A stretch of 64,000 nucleotides of DNA from Mesaphorura yosii (lineage: Eukaryota; Arthropoda; Collembola; Poduromorpha; Tullbergiidae). Position numbers and translations under genes: made by a program. Where the stretch lies: the NCBI GenBank assembly GCA_009869945.1, contig WIXG01000181.1, positions 94,589 through 158,588 on the forward strand, read 5' to 3'. How positions within the stretch are numbered: position 1 is the stretch's first letter; every line of letters begins with the position of its first letter. A model generated the notes under the pieces. That model worked only from the letters and a program-made list of their open reading frames with translations. It did not search any database and had not been told where the DNA came from. Shown one piece after another: positions 46,501-62,000 of this stretch.

Positions 46501-49500
46501 CTCGGCTTAGTGAGACCGCCCCAGCCCAGCTCGAATTGAAAAGACTTCGCTGACACTACATCACGATACTGCCAAAGTGTTTTTATGAATGACATTATTA
46601 TTGATTCAACATCTCTAACTTGATGTGATGAGCTTTCAAGCCATTGTCGTTGTCCTTCTTGCTGCTGTGCTGAGCCAAGCCCGTCCCAATAACGCTTTGT
46701 TTTGATTAAGCAATAGGAAATTGGACGTCTCGATGATGCCTCGCATTTCCCCAAATTGTTTTTCCAATGCATTCAACCTTACGACTACGACATGACCACG
46801 TTCACGTTCAGCAGTGGTTTGGGATCCTGTGAGTTTGACTGACAAAGTGTCTGTCGCCGTGTCATGCATAGAAAAGTTAAGTCACGGTTTGCCAGTGTGC
46901 GTTGCATGGAGAAACCACATTCGTTTCTTAATGGGTAAATGGGTAACGAGGTTATCTCTCTGAGGACCCGGAGCCTGGATGAGTCTTCGTCTTTCGTCCG
47001 TCAGAACTCAGATGCGTAAAGTGGAAACTGCGACGTTGAGTATCGAGCTCTTGAGTTACGTCGGACAACACAAATCATAGCTTACATAGCAGAACACGGA
47101 GCACTTATGAGTTGTAAAAGCTGCAAAATTAAAGTCATACGAGCAGCAGCAACTCTTTGGAGACGAGCTTTCCTGTGTACATAAACAGAGCGCTTCCCTT
47201 TCGTGTCTCCTTTGCATAAATTGCAAGATTTTATACTGCACTTCAACCTGTGAGTAGGTCGCATGCACGAATTTTTTTTACAGTTTCCTGAAGAACTTAG
47301 TTGTTATTTGTGCTGCAAATCGCAGTATCTTTCCCTGGACGAATTTTACTCTTGCTTCGGCTCAGACGAGAATAACGTGAAGCTTATTATGATGTAATTT
47401 AAGCATGCGATTTTCTCTTTTGAAATATTGTATTCCCATACAATATGATGATGTTAGTAAAAAATATACTTGCTACGCCTTCTTTATGGCATGCAAACTC
47501 AAAGAATCTGTGCCACTTGCAATTTTTTTTTTGCAAAGTACGATTGCTTTCTTGCAATTTTGTTTCAAGTCGCGTTCTCATCCACGCAAATCCCGCACGT
47601 GGATCGAATCGGGCATGAAAGTGCCCACAATATTCATTGATGTTCAGTGCTCTGCCGCCGGGTGGATAATTTTGGACCGGATGACAATTGGCAATACAGC
47701 TGACAGTTAATTACTATTGACAAGACCGCACGGCATTTGTCACGACAAATAATTATCTTCCACTGTGTGAACATTATTGCATAATGGTCTGGTAAATAGA
47801 TTAGCGACAAAAGAACGCGTTAAATGAAGCTTGAATTGTTAACAAACTATGTAAATTAGGTCGATTTTTTCTGCATTATCCTGATCCCGTGTAGAGGCTT
47901 TGCTCGGTCATAAATTATTCATCTGGTTGGTTTTATTTAACTCGGGCTAGACCGACATTCCGCAAATTGAGCGGGGCTCAACAAGACGGGCGAGCCGCAG
48001 CAAGCATAGTGTGAGATATCGCTTTGGCTTGCAAAGTACGTGGCTGTGGCCTGCTTGAGGATTAGGAGCCTTTCTCCATTCATTTGCCATGTCATGGCCA
48101 TGTGCCCTGCATTACTTCATTACTTGCATTGTAATTCACCGCCCAAAGAATAACTCATGAAATACGCTCGCCTTCTTTTATTCTGCAGTGTACGCGTGTA
48201 ATGAGCTTTCATTTATTATAATTTTTCGAATGAGATTAGCTGGAACCGTTCATCCGGGAGTAAGTAAGCTATACGCCACGCCACACGTGTTGGGCTTAAT
48301 GAAAGGGAATGCACGCAGGTCAAAATTAGAGCGAGCTTTGAAGCTTTATCCAGTGCAAGCAACAGCAGTGGCAGTGGCACGAGGCAGCGATCGAAATGAG
48401 ATTAGCGGCATTCCTCAGAGAGGTGTTTGCGGTTTCAGAAGAATTTAAATTAATCCATATCTCGCGAGACACAGTTCAAAAGTTCACACAAACAGACCTT
48501 GACAAATCTTGCACTCCGAATTAATAATTTATCGTGCCATGCAGTGCAGCAGTACAGCTTTCGGATAACAGCAAGCCATTTCACGTTCCTTTCATCCTCG
48601 TGCAAAGAAAACATCGAGTAAAAGTAAAATTTCAATTTTGAAAGTAACCTTTCCATTTACTTCGCTCCGCTTTTCCGGCCAGTGCTGTCAATTCTTCAAA
48701 TACGCCTTCCTCCTTTTTGTTTCTGACAGTGCAAATGAAATCTTGTAAAGTCCTTTTTGAGTGATTTGAAAGGAAAGCAACAACAAAAGTACTGCCATTG
48801 ACAAGTAAAGTGGAAAAGTAAAGTAAACCACGGCGAAGGCATTTATGCCACCCTGCTTGGCTTTGCTTCGCTATTACTTTCCTTGGAAGTTGTTCCGCAT
48901 TTTGCGCGAGAGGCTTGTGCAGAAGCGCGGATATTTATTTCTTTTATTGAGCTACTTAAACCATTCAAGTGTGTTATTGCTGTTGTTGTCTGTGTTACTT
49001 CACTGGCGCGGTCCACACTGCATCATGTCCTCTTTTGTGTGCTTTCAGCGTGTGATGCTGTACCAAACTTTTGTTGTTCCTTACATTCCCCAGCCATGGC
49101 CGTAGCCGCGTCTTCTGTCGACATTGCACTGATTTGTCCGCCTGCCTCCTGCTTTCCTCCTCGCCCTGGTGTGATTGACACAAATGAAAAAATAAGCAAA
49201 CAGAAAAATCGGAGAAACTTTAAAAATTATTTGTTCTCTTTTCCACCGCGTCCATGGAGTCGGATCGAACAAGTTTCGTTCATGTCATATTTATCGGGAC
49301 ACAGTCAGATGGACGGACGAATGGACGGACTTGATTGTGCTGTGACTGTGATAATGGCAATTTCTCAAATGCGCTAGACACACATGAAAGAAATAGTGGT
49401 AGATTATACGGAATTCCCAAAGGTCCATGTCACGTCAACTTGACACCACCAACAAAAGCAAGATAAACAAGCGAACGGACGGGCGCACTAAAATGTGCCT

Positions 49501-50000
49501 TGCCTTGCTGTGCCATCAATTGCATTGGATCTGGAGAATAGCAGCATATGCAATGCAACAAAAGCTTGAGCGCAATGACTTTATGAAGTGTACTCTGATA
49601 CCGGCTGTATGAAAAGTGTTTGTCTGCTTTGAACTCAGACCGCTGTCCAGTTTGCAGTTCTCTACATAAATATTTGCCTGCACTTGTCAGTTCATGTTAC
49701 ATTTTGCGCATTATGCAACTTACATGTTATGTTCTGCTACTCTGTTGTGGGTGTCAAATTTTTAAATCCGTAGAAAAGCTTTCCGAAGTTGTCATCGCCT
49801 TCGCCGTACACGCACGCTATTATTCATCTATTTTGTCAACACAAGTCTGTTCATGATTGCTGCTAGCCGCACTGCCTATCGTTGAGTCTTTTCACCCTAA
49901 GGACACGAATGTATTCGAACTACCATTGAATTGGATTGAATTTAAATATGAATGGCTAACTTTGTATAACGACAGGACGATAGATTAGACTGGTCAACAG
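37573..50000. other. Non-coding DNA, putative long intron (part 1)
   Basis: About 12.4 kb without a supported exon on either strand. Frames are short and lack splice context. Seen: AT-rich microsatellite-like runs with (AAT)n at about 43503-43560 and a CAGCA-rich stretch at about 43836-43860, plus minor hairpins near 40448-40463 and 40553-40571. No RNA gene was recognised. Confidence 0.45.
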
Positions 50001-53000
50001 TAATAGAAAGACGCACTGCTGACTCTTTTGTTGGGCGAATTCGGCCTCGGCCTTCCGAGAACGGAACGCATAGTTCCATAAAACAATGCAATCAATACAA
50101 ATGCAACAACCAAACAACCCCACCCACCCTGTCTTCAGATACAGCACGCAGTGCCTTGCCTTGCGTTCCAGCCCAGTCAGCATGATTAGAACAATGAACA
50201 TGTCTATTGAAAATGTTGCCTTGTTATTACTGCTGTTTACGCGTTCTCCTATTCAAATCTTGGCCTACACATTCGGTCGGTCTACTTTTCTCATTTTAAT
50301 TGTTTATGAAGCTCGAAGAAGCAAAATCAATCAGGTAACACGGGAATACGGCTTCTATTCATTAAATTTGTCTCAAGTCCATTGTTTCCAATGTTTTGTT
50401 GACGAAGAAACGCACACAAGCCACGCACAGCTTCGCAAGCTTCGGTGCACTGACTTGCTACTCGCCAAGGAGTAAGGCAGGAACCCTACGAGCGAGGAAT
50501 CAGAATACATTCCAGGAATTCGTGGCCGCACCGTAATGAAATGGAGTTTAAATTAGTACAAACTTCCCGCAACTGCAACACCTGTAAATGCAAATGATAA
50601 AAGTAAAATAATCATAATAACAATAATTAGTTGAAAAGTTGTGCTGTGCGTTTATGCTTGCCTGCTGAACGAACACAAAGCACCTCAAATTATACAAAGC
50701 ACCTTGCGCTTGCTTGTTCGTACTCGTGCCAGCGAGCCAGCCAGTCGAGAAATGTGTTTGGACTTTGGAAATTGTTTGTGCTGGCTTGTGCTTTTATATG
50801 TATTGGAAGAATTAGCGTAACTGTTTCACTAATGACTAATTAAAGCCTTCCATTACAAAACGCCAAATTATGTTCCTCGCGTTCCATTATTCGGTGTGCT
50901 GCTTTTGCCCAGATGAGGTTCGAAATTTGTGGGTTGCTGAGCTTTAATTTGTTACATCTGCTGCCTTTTGTTGTTACTTTCTGGTTTCTGCTCGGACTCA
51001 GGGTCATTAATAGCCGAATCAATGAAGTTTCATTGATTTTACTGCTGTGAATGCGTACAAGACCGATCAAGTTTCACTGGACGAGATTTGCTCTGCTCGC
51101 TTGTGTCTGTGCCTCGTGGACAATAACGAGGAAGAGATATTTATTAATTCTTCCTCTCCACGGGAAGTTTGTACATGTTAAACCCAAGCAGGCGAGGCGA
51201 AGGCAGAAGTTTCGCAGCTCATTTTATACTTTAAGCTCGGATTTTGCAAGAATTTTTGCAAAGTATGTTTCAGGCTTTCACCGTATCGTGAAAGTTTTGC
51301 TAGCTTCACAGCACAGGCACGGAGCTCGATAAGGATGACATGGCTGTAATTACAATGCTACACGGTCTGCTAGCTTAAGATAGCTGTTCTATAAAACCAT
51401 ATTACGGAATAGCACACGAGGAAGAGGATGGAACGAAAGTTGGATGCTAGAATACCTTTGCTTTTGCAAATGTGCATTCAGACCTCGTTCACTCAATTTC
51501 GTCGTATAAAAAAGGAAATTCGTTAGAAACGAGAGCCTTTCATATATCTCTTGAACTGAACGAGATTACGTGCAATTTTATTCAAATCACATTCGCGAGG
51601 AGACCAGCCTAATACGTCACACTCTGCTACTGACTCCACGCCAGACAGACTCACGGCTATGCTGGAGGAGCATGAAGACGGGGTTCCGTATGTGATAAAT
51701 TAAAAGGTCCAGAGATAGAAGAACAGGAACCAATTTATGGCTTTATGCAGTGTGATGAATGTCCTAGTTTCAAATTCTAGGGAAGAAAGCGATCCAAGAG
51801 AAAAGGTGCGGCAGTTAAAGTGCCTGTATTACTCTCTTCTTCTCCGATGTTAAGTAGCATCAAATTTGCTCAAAGAAAGCGTAATACTCATTTTATGTCC
51901 AAAAAACTAATTTATTGACATTGGGCTTCCTTCCCACGTCTTTGGTTTAAAATTTCATGAGGCCACGGGAAGAGAGAACGAAAATCACATGCTCAAAGTG
52001 TGGTTAATGTGTGTTTGTACACAAAACACTCTACTCGCGCTGTGAAAGGGAAGCCGTATCAGGTTGGTTCGAGGTTGGGCTAAATTCCGCTTTCACTCTA
52101 TATTTTATGGGGCGAAACCAAACCGAACCAACATCACATGAACATCAAAGTAAGTGAGTGAAAGCGGTACTTGTGTTCTTGCTTCTTGTCTTCGCGGACC
52201 GTCCTTCGTTTTAGTTTTGGAAACTTACCTGGCTGCAAATATGTGGCTCGGATTTTGTAAAATGGATTTTCTTGCCGGGACTTCAAGGGCCTTGGTCGAG
52301 AGGAGCGCCAGCGTCCGCGGCAACAAACTAAATTCTTAATTTCTTTAAAATAGCAACATCGGGCCAGAAGCGCCCACTACATGTCTTGTCTACTAAATCA
52401 ATAATTTGCATTCACGCAGCACGACAGACGAATAATTTAAAATTTTCGAGACATAACTGCAAATTTCCGTAGGCGAGAAGTAATTTTTGGCCCGTCTCGT
52501 TTATGTCAATGCGACAGAGCGGACGTAATTATATTGCTATTTGCCATTCTTCACACCCGGCACGAACCGAGTATTACACCAAATTGTAAAATTATTGTTT
52601 TGTATTCGCAAAGAAGCCAGGAAAAGGAAACCGTCAATAACATAATTCAATATTCACTCTGGGCAGGCGTCGAGAATTATTTATCGTACGGTACGAAAAA
52701 CGGCAACGGCAAGACAGCGCCTGCATGTTATTGTTAATAGGTACAACGACAAGTTATGAATCATGAACTAGCTATTAGCCGACATTACATTACACGGTAC
52801 ATGGTTTGAGTAGTTTGAAATAAATTCAGGGAACATAGTAGTTTCATTACGCAAGAGCAGACGTTGATTGTAAAGACTACGTGTCTTGCCTGATTGCCTG
52901 CCTCGTCAGAAGTGGGAATCTAAAATTGTGTTATTATTTTCCTCAAGACGATGAAATTGAACACGTCATTATGCAAATTATGCTGCTGCCGTATCTGACA

Positions 53001-56000
53001 ACTTTAATACGTAAGAGGGAATGATAAAAACCAGGACTAAATCGGTCGACCGATTGGATCGACTGACAAGTATTTTAGGTTAATAATGTCAAGTTTTTAT
53101 ACTCCACTCTTCTTAGCTCTACCTTTAACAGTGGAGGGTTGTTTATCTTTTTGATTCACTGAACTCGGTTATCGATTTCAGCTTATGCGGAACTTGACAT
53201 AAATATGGCATTGACAGGCAGGCAGACAGGCATCGCATATCATAACCATTCTCGGTCAGAGTTATTAATATACCTGCCTTTCTTTCATGACTGAGCAGTA
53301 ATGATAATAATATCAACGTCAGCCCTTGTTTACATGTTTACCATACTATTATTTACACGAACTTAACACGATGCTGGAAGCATAACCCAAGACGGGTGTA
53401 GTCTTCATGTATCTTCCTCCGCTCTCCACACACAATTTCGCATTTTGCTTTGTTACTGTACGACTACGACTTTCACGTTGGCTTTGGCTTTGGCTTGGCG
53501 TATGCATGTCATTAGTTTGTTAAGATAGTTGGTATTTGCTAGTACTTCCTCCGTGAGTAACGTTTATGAGAAGAGTGAGCCGAGCTAATAATAATACTCG
53601 AGCTTCAGTCTTCAGCTTCCGCAAACAACCCCGTGCTTTCATATTTGAGTTTGAGTTGCTGGATCGCTGCTTGGCTGGTTTCGAGTGATTCGTGAGTCTT
53701 GAGTTGAGACTATGGGCAAGCACATACAGTAAACCTGAAATTAGAATGCATTGCATGGGAATACTTAAAGGAAGGTTAGATCCTCAGGGAGACCGAGGCA
53801 CACGCGTAAAGGTGAAAGGCAACAATTTTATGTTTTGTAGTCAAGCATTTGGTTTTGAGGCTTGCGCTGTATTCTCTCGAGATTCATTCAACCTGTCTCC
53901 GAGTACACATAATCTAACTACTCTTTTCGCTCTAACTCCGGCTCTAAGTTTGAAGTCAAGGTAAAAGTAGTAACTTGTAAATTCAAGTTGCAAGGGTTAA
54001 CTTATTCGTTGCGTAGCGTAAGCTGAAAAACTGAACGAAAAGCTGAGATGCTTCTCCATCTGTCAATACCGTACCGGTGGCGTTTGCTTTGTGATAAATT
54101 TCCAAGAAAGCGATGCATAATGGTCCTGGATGAGAGAATCAATGAATCTTCTGTCTGCTAATAATTAGTCTAAGCAACCGTTGTTCTGTGTGCGTGCGTG
54201 TATAATTTCGTTAAGGTAAGGCATAGCATATGCCCACGCCATGCCAGCCAAGCCGTCAGCCGTCGTATAAATTTCATGCACTAAATTAGCAAAGTTGTGT
54301 CAGTCGTAATATTTTTAGTCATAATATAATATCCTTAGCTCGCAGGAGCTGAGCTTCTACTGTTAGTCTTCGTCTAGCGTCTCAGCAGTGTGATACGATA
54401 CGCACACGGCAATCAACTTCCCTATTCTGTTACGCCATGACGATTTCTCTTGACAACTTATCTTCCTCATTGCTCACCGAACCGACCGAGGAAGAGGTTT
54501 CCTTCTCTCTTCGCTTCGTCTGTATCTCCGTCTACTTCTACGCGCGGAAATGAATGCAGCCGTAGCAGAGAAGGAACAGGGAAATGAATTATGTTTGAGA
54601 AGCTAAGATCAACGAGCGACACTCACACTCACTCCATAAGGCCGAGTTATAATTCTTCTTTTACCCAACTCCTTCTTTCTGCCTGCCAGCAGGAGAGTTA
54701 CGAGCTGAAAATGAAACGTGTGTGGTTTATTACGGAACAACTGAATTTATTTCCGCAGGATGAATTAATACGCATATGTACAGGCTGGAAAGCTAGATTT
54801 AAACCCTACAACGGCATGATAACTAGATACAGAATTCGCAAACTAAACACAGGAAGACTAAGTAGTCTAGTCGTGGTTCGAAATCGTAGCCTAGTTGGGA
54901 TGCTCGAAAACTTTTAACAATGTGCACTCGCAAACTGACTTTCCATGTGGCATGCTTGTGTTCGCGTATTTAACATGGGAAGTGCAAAACCAGCCACCGC
55001 ATCAAATAGATAAAATACCTTTTACTATTTATCTTTGAAGAGCAACAGCAGCACGATGGATGGAAGTGAGTAAAAGTAAGTAGTAAAGTAAAGTAGGTCA
55101 GGTTTGGCGTACTTGGCAGGCAGCGGTGGTGGCCGAGATACGAAACTGCACTGCCTGTACTGCGGTTTCTTCGTGATCGTATTCACCTTTCTTTCCCGTG
55201 CTTTAGTGCTTTATTTGCTCAGTTGAAATTTAGATTTATGTGTTTGTTGTGTGAATTTCGAATTTCACTTTCTACTCTCCTGCCCTTTATTTGTATGGAT
55301 GGAGTTATGCATCGTGCGCAGCATCAGCATCATGCGTCTATCCACCTGCTTCTCCATTATTAACTTACCTCACTTTCACTATGACTCTGCCAGGCTGCAG
55401 CGGTAACTCATTCAGAGGATTGAATTTCATATTCATGCATGGTGCAGCGAACAGTCACCGTAACGAGGCGGATACGCAATACACATACGAGTGGCTTGTG
55501 TGCTGTGCGGTCCCTGCCGCCGCACAGGAAGCAAATATGTGTAATTCCGGTGTTCTGTTCTGTTTCCATGTATCGCATCGGTTTTTGAGATATAAAGTGT
55601 CCTTTTGTTCAACTTCCTGCATTGCATTGCGCTCTATTCGATTTGGTGATGGACGATTTCATTATTCACAAGTGGTATGAGACTATTTTCATCCTCGCTT
55701 TCCCTTTTTTCCCACTGCACTATATGAGTGAGTAAAAGGGTAGACAGGAGAAACGACTCAAGATTGAGCAACCCGCACGCGTTATACGAGTATGACATTA
55801 CCGCTTGTCATCGTTTTCGCTCCGCCAATGCCTTCCCAGATATGACAGCACCGCAGAGAAAGATGTAACACCAACGGCCTACTTACTGTCTCGTTACCAG
55901 CGCTCAGCTTTTAAATTTTGCATGCGGTCCGTTTGCAAGTGATACATTATGCAGGCTCCGACTCTGGATTATGTCCGTCTTCCATACCTGCCTGCACTTC

Positions 56001-59000
56001 CTCTGCAACTTGTCATTGTCATATCATATCTGCCACTTGTCGAACCGTTTCACTTACTCCGTGTAAAAATAATCAACCCGCAAGCCATTAACTTTCGACC
56101 GACGAAACGAACGGCGGGTTCCAGTGTGTGAGTAGTTTGCCTGGCCAGTCAAGTATCCTCAGGGCAAGGCGTTCCATGTGAAAGCAGGTAGCAGTGATGG
56201 AGTGCCATCCGCACGTTCACACAGCCTCTGCCTCACAGCACGCACCACGCACACGCACAAAATGAAAAATACGAGCGAGCACGAGTGTAAAGCAATGGCA
56301 ATGGAAATAGCAAGCAAGTGGCAGTCGCCGCACCTGTGACATTTCCTTTTCACTACAACCTGGAAAGCGGATGGCGAAGAAGAGCGGTGGAATGAGACGA
56401 GAGAAAGTAAAAGAGTTTTGTGGTATGAACTAAAAAAGAAATGATGAATTTTTCCTTGAGGACGACACTTTCATGATAAATGATTTCACAAAACTTGGTT
56501 GAGTTGAAGCACCGGAGAGAAACGGTGTACCCTTACACACTGCAGAAAGCTGTTCTTGTTAAAGTGAGCAGAAGTAAATGTGGCGGTGGTGGCAGAAAAA
56601 ATTGTTGAATGTTTTCTTTCCCGGCCTTTCCCTCTTCTTCTCCGCCTTGGTTTGGCTCCGCGTAAACCTCAAACACAATTTTTATCAATTAGTTTCACAG
56701 CAAGAAAGGAAGATGTGGTGGATGAGGAGAACTTTACCTGTCACGTCACGCGTCGTCGTTTGTAATATATAGGCCAGGAAGTTTCATTAGTTTCTGCTAC
56801 ATTGTACTCGTGCAAGTACAACTTAACTCTTTACGCCGTTGAACTGCTTTTCTACTTTGCAGTCTAGCAATGCATCGCAACAGCTCCAGTGCCTGCTTGT
56901 TTGTATGACTTCGCAACGGTGGTGCTACGCTGCTACACATAAGCTATTAAATCCGACAAGAAGAAATTTGTACAAATTGCCTTTGCACGGCCTGAGATGA
57001 GCACAAGTCCAAGTTCAGTCAGCGGAAGCGCGAGAAGAGAGAAACAAATGGCATTTATATAATGAGAAGTATTTGTTTATCTTTTCTATTTCATCTCACG
57101 GCTGCCAGCCTTCTTACAAGAGTGGAGTCTTTGAGTGTGCGGAAACCGTGGTAGTATTTTGACTCTTGCAAAAATAGACCGTTGGGACTAATCACTTTGT
57201 GCTAGGCGTCTGTATTGACAACACTCCTCTTCGGCAACCTTTACAAGGGCCGGAAAACAATGTGAAATTCGCCAAAGTGAGCCGCAAGCCGCCTTGATGC
57301 GCTTTACAGCTGAGCGCGCTTCGGAAATGCAAAATAGTGGTAGGCGTGTATGCACAAGAACGTTTTAACTTTTAAAATCATTTCAATAATAAGTATTATT
57401 CAGTACAAGAAGTTTCTTCTTGTAATTTCCCATGGGATGGCCACCGTAGGCCCCCGCACGCAGCGGTGTACCTTGCTGTTGTATCATGTCGGAATAATTC
57501 GTAGGTCAATAATTTAATTTATTGGACATGCTGAAGAAATGTACACGAACGAAATTCGCTATCATGAAAGCTGGTCGTCCACTGGCGAGTCGAAGACGAG
57601 TCAGAGCCGTGGCTCTTTATACTTTTTACGATTGCTGCATTATTATTAAAACCGAGCACAACTTTTTTCATTCTGGAGCGGAATGACAGCGAGCGAAATT
57701 TCTATTTAAAAATTTTTCAACATAAAGGGAGAAAGTAAAATGAATAATGCAGCGGAATGACACCCTGAAGTCTCATTTGTGTAATACGCACACGCGCGCC
57801 TCCTCCCGTCTCTGTCTTTGCTTGTACTCGCTCGTCTCGCACTCGCACCGTCGTCGTGCGTTATTAAACGTATGCGTAAGCGTGTGCTTAAATTGAATGC
57901 TTTTGAAATGTCTCGGTAATTTATATGTATTAAACTTTCCCTTTTGGGGTTGACTTTTTAGTCTGGGAATTTTCCACTACTCACGGTAAAAATTTCATTC
58001 TTTTCTCGACTCTCCTGGCCTGGTTCCCTTCCTAAAATAATAGCAAAGGAGCGGCAAGCGGTAGGCACACGAACAGACAGACCACGAGAGAGACACGTAG
58101 GTAGTATTTTGCGTATGCGTACGTATGCCGTACCGTACGCAGTACTTATCTATTTTCTACATTATTAAGCTGAAATACGAGCACCATACACCGAAGAGAA
58201 AGTTTCCATAGTTTACGTTTACGCATAGGGGCTCGTGCCTGTTTTTGTTCAGGAGAAAGAACGGAGAACGACCAGGAGAGAAAGTTTATGTGTGGGGCAG
58301 GAGTAGAAGCATGATAAAAGTGTATGCGTCCTGTCCGCTTACGCTCGGAACTTGAAAAAGAAGGGCACAGGAAAGCACGAGCATAAGAAAATGATATCAG
58401 ACGAACCACCCACGCTCTATGCAAAACGTCGTCTGGACTTCTTGCACATAAAGTCAATAAAGTACTGTCATGATTCCAGCATAATGTGCATCATGTGCCG
58501 TTATAGCATGTAAATGACTCGGCTTTCCCGTGCGAAGCAGGCAGTAAGCGGACGGTAACGGTTCAGGAAAGCTGCGATTGTGCATGTGTGTTGTCCCATT
58601 TGCAATTTGCATATCATTCATAACTGCGGTCGTAATAATCATAAACGAAAATTACATGAGCAGCGACAGTTTCACTCGACACTGGCACTACACTAAAATG
58701 TTCGTAGTGACGTTCGCGATGAATCCTGCCGTTGCCGTCATTATTTAATAACGATGGCATTACTTTTCTGTGCCACGAATTAGATGATAAAGTAAACGCG
58801 GTGACGGCGAAAAAGGCGACTTGCTGTTATTGCGGCATCCGCAAACTTGCACTGGCACGGGCCTCAAATATCGGTGGTGAGAGGCAGAAATTAATGAATT
58901 TATAAAGCTTCATATCATATTAAATAATCTCCAGTCTATCCTGTTTATAACATCATATCATCACGCCAATCTTAATTTGGGAGTCGCCACCGGGCAGGGG

Positions 59001-62000
59001 CATCAAAGGGAAACGTAAGACGAAACTGCGGGCATGTCACTCACTTTTGTTCTCCGTCCTAATTCAATCAGCTGGACCAATGGAAGGTAGAAGGAATTGT
59101 GAGCCTGACGGTAATCCACAGAATTTGACCGCTCGGCTCGAAATACGAAATTTGCAAAATTTCGAGGCGACACAAGATTCAATTCTCCGATTTGAAATTC
59201 GGTTAATAAATGTCGTATTACGTCCAAACTCAGTGCGAAGGATGAGATTGCACGAATCTCTTTCACTTCACTTTTTACTTTATTACTAAATATTATGCTG
59301 AGTAGTTCAAGCGGATCGTTGACCTTTGTAGCATAATGGGAGTCCATGTCAAATATAGAGTTAAGTAATGGGAGTTTCCTCAAAAAGCAGGGCAGACGCA
59401 TAGAATAATCTTGACATCTTATAACATTATAAATATGAAATATGCGATTTCTTTTTGCCATCATTTCTCCTCAGCATGTGATGCAGTTGTGCTTACGCAT
59501 TTTTCGGCTGTCGTCGTATTTATTGCGGGTAACAACTTCTTTTGTATTATTCACGGATTTACTGAGCCTTGGTCTTGGTCGTGTCTTGACCAGCCGACCA
59601 ACGGAAAGACGGGTTATGTAAAATGTGGAAACCAGAGAAAGCATCGGCGTTGGCGACGGCGGCAGCCAAGTGAGAGAAAGCAAGTTAGGGAAAGTGCGAA
59701 ATCTAACAACTTATTTCATAAATCAGACATTATTATCCAGTTGACTTCGGATTCTATTCCATGCAGCCTGAATGCGCATGAATTTAGTTCAAGATGTAAT
59801 ATTTAATTATGTATCGCATTTATTGAACCATGCGTGCTCTTAGGGCGAGACTGTACTTGAACATTGGCTTGCTCTTATTCCCTGATTTTACCAAAATTAA
59901 AACACTTCTCATTGTTTACTGATGGCTCGTTTAGAAATTCAGGAACAAAAGAATACACAATACGCTAAATGTGATGTCTATACAAAGCAAATGATGAATG
60001 GTTTTCTTAGCTTGGCTTTTCATTTCCAAACTTACTTGAACTAATGTTATTGTGAGTTTTATTCTTTTTCGTCGACATCAGGCTTTTCTTTCTTTCTGAA
60101 CAGTCACAGCGACCAACAACCTTTTGACATATTATCCTCTGCTGTGCTGTGCGTTGGCCTTTTGTGTATTGTCTGGCGACGGCGAAAAACCTGGCGAATT
60201 GTTTTCGACTGCGCTGAGAAAAGTTTTCGTTCCATGCATGAGCAAATCTTTTAAGACATTGAGCGAAGCGAAACGAAAGGAACTTGTTGGTTGGAAATCA
60301 AACCAAACAATTTATAACGTATGCAACTGGAATTGAACGAGAAAATGATTACATTTCAGTTGAGTCTGCTTTCCAACAGCGTAACCTGAAAGGCATTTAC
60401 TTTACGGCAACAACAACAACCATTAACTTCATGTCAATCATTTTATGAAGTCGGCTTTGCAAAAATAGAAATCGATTTCCAAATGAGATTCTACGATAAC
60501 AAATACGCAAACAGAGCTTAGATAACAATGACACTGTTTATTTGGGAAATGGTTACTGTTAGTGAGGAGGCTGGGAGCAGGGGCATTGGAATTCTGATTC
60601 CGGAAACTTTCTACATTTCGTTTTGAAGTGGTTAACTTTTCTGTCCTGACTCGACCATTTCATGGCCATTTTATTCCTTCAAATTGGTAAAGTATTACAA
60701 ATTAAGAAGCTCAAATACTTAGAGCACTTCAAGAACCGGCGCACGTATTCCAGCACTCAACGCAGGAGGAATATTCCACAGAAATATCGAGACGAAACAA
60801 TTGCGGGTATCAAATTGCACCTCAGGGAGCATTGCAATCCGGTCGTCGTCGAGCGGACATGTCCGGCACGTGTGCAAGTATTGGAAAATTGGCCATTATA
60901 GGCAGGCATGAAACGGCATAGGTGGAAGAGATTCTAGAATTTATACGACGCGACAATGCACGGGGCATCTCAATCACTACGGAACTACGGTTTAGTCATA
61001 AGAATACGTGAAAACGACCGCCATCGCTGTAATGATGAGTCTAGCCCATTTCTGGGTATGTCCTGATTATTTTCTGGACTGTGGCTAATTCTAGGATGAA
61101 CGCTGGGGCTTACCACACACTTCAATTGTAGTATGTGGATCAAATTCAGTTGAAGCGATTGGACCAGAGCACACAAGGCACGAAGAGTAATAGATTGTCA
61201 CGACACAAGATGCAGGCATTTGAGTCTACACAAAGTTCACCAATCCAAATCCCAAAATGGCAATAAATGGCTTCACAATAATTTACGCTGCGGCTGTACA
61301 CAAAACAACTGCGCATCTGCAGATCTTGTTTACGGGTCTTAACCGAGCTCAGACCCGGAAAGAATGCACAAAATGGTGACAAGAGGAATTATCTAATTTC
61401 ATACATTGTCATTGGCCCGAGCAATAAATTGTAGCTCGGCTAAACGAGCCTGTAGCATCTAATCCCACATTATTGCACTTCGGCCTCCGTCGCCAGCTCC
61501 CATTGTACATGCACGCGCGGAAGAGATCTTCTTTTATCTTGTGAAAATCTAAAAGTGGAAAATAGAATGGAAAATTCTCTTGCTGGAGTGAGCACTGTAT
61601 TAATTTCGAGAGACCATTTCCTCTCCACATTTACGTTGAGTGAGTCTTTATTTCAATCTTTTGACTTCATCTTTTCATCTTTCTCTCGAGCGTGTGCTCG
61701 GCCTCGTCAACGAGCCGGGAACATCCATTTGTACTTAGGCAAGGCACTATGCTACTGAAATTGCGATGCAGTTTCCTTACGGCTGGCTGCCTACTTACTA
61801 AATAGACATTCCGTCTTCCTTTTACTCGTCCCATTTCATGCGAGCGAGGGCCGACCACCGCTGACTGACGCGAACTCGCACCCTTCATATACTTGCTCTG
61901 CTTCTCTTCCGCTTTCGTCTGTCCGCAGGAAATATGTTCGTTCAACTTTCTATCTCTCCGAGTGTACCACTACTTTAAACACACATCTTACTTGTTGTGC

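Noticed and set aside
54780-54900. tRNA gene suggested by GGTTCGAAATC near 54874
   Set aside because: No A box or acceptor-stem pairing at the right spacing.
59003-59464. Minus-strand frame of about 150 codons
   Set aside because: No family resemblance, no flanking exon signals and no promoter or poly(A) context; treated as a chance ORF.
61333-61357. Seven-bp inverted repeat CGGGTCT/AGACCCG
   Set aside because: Short stem with an 11-nt loop; expected by chance in a window of this size.
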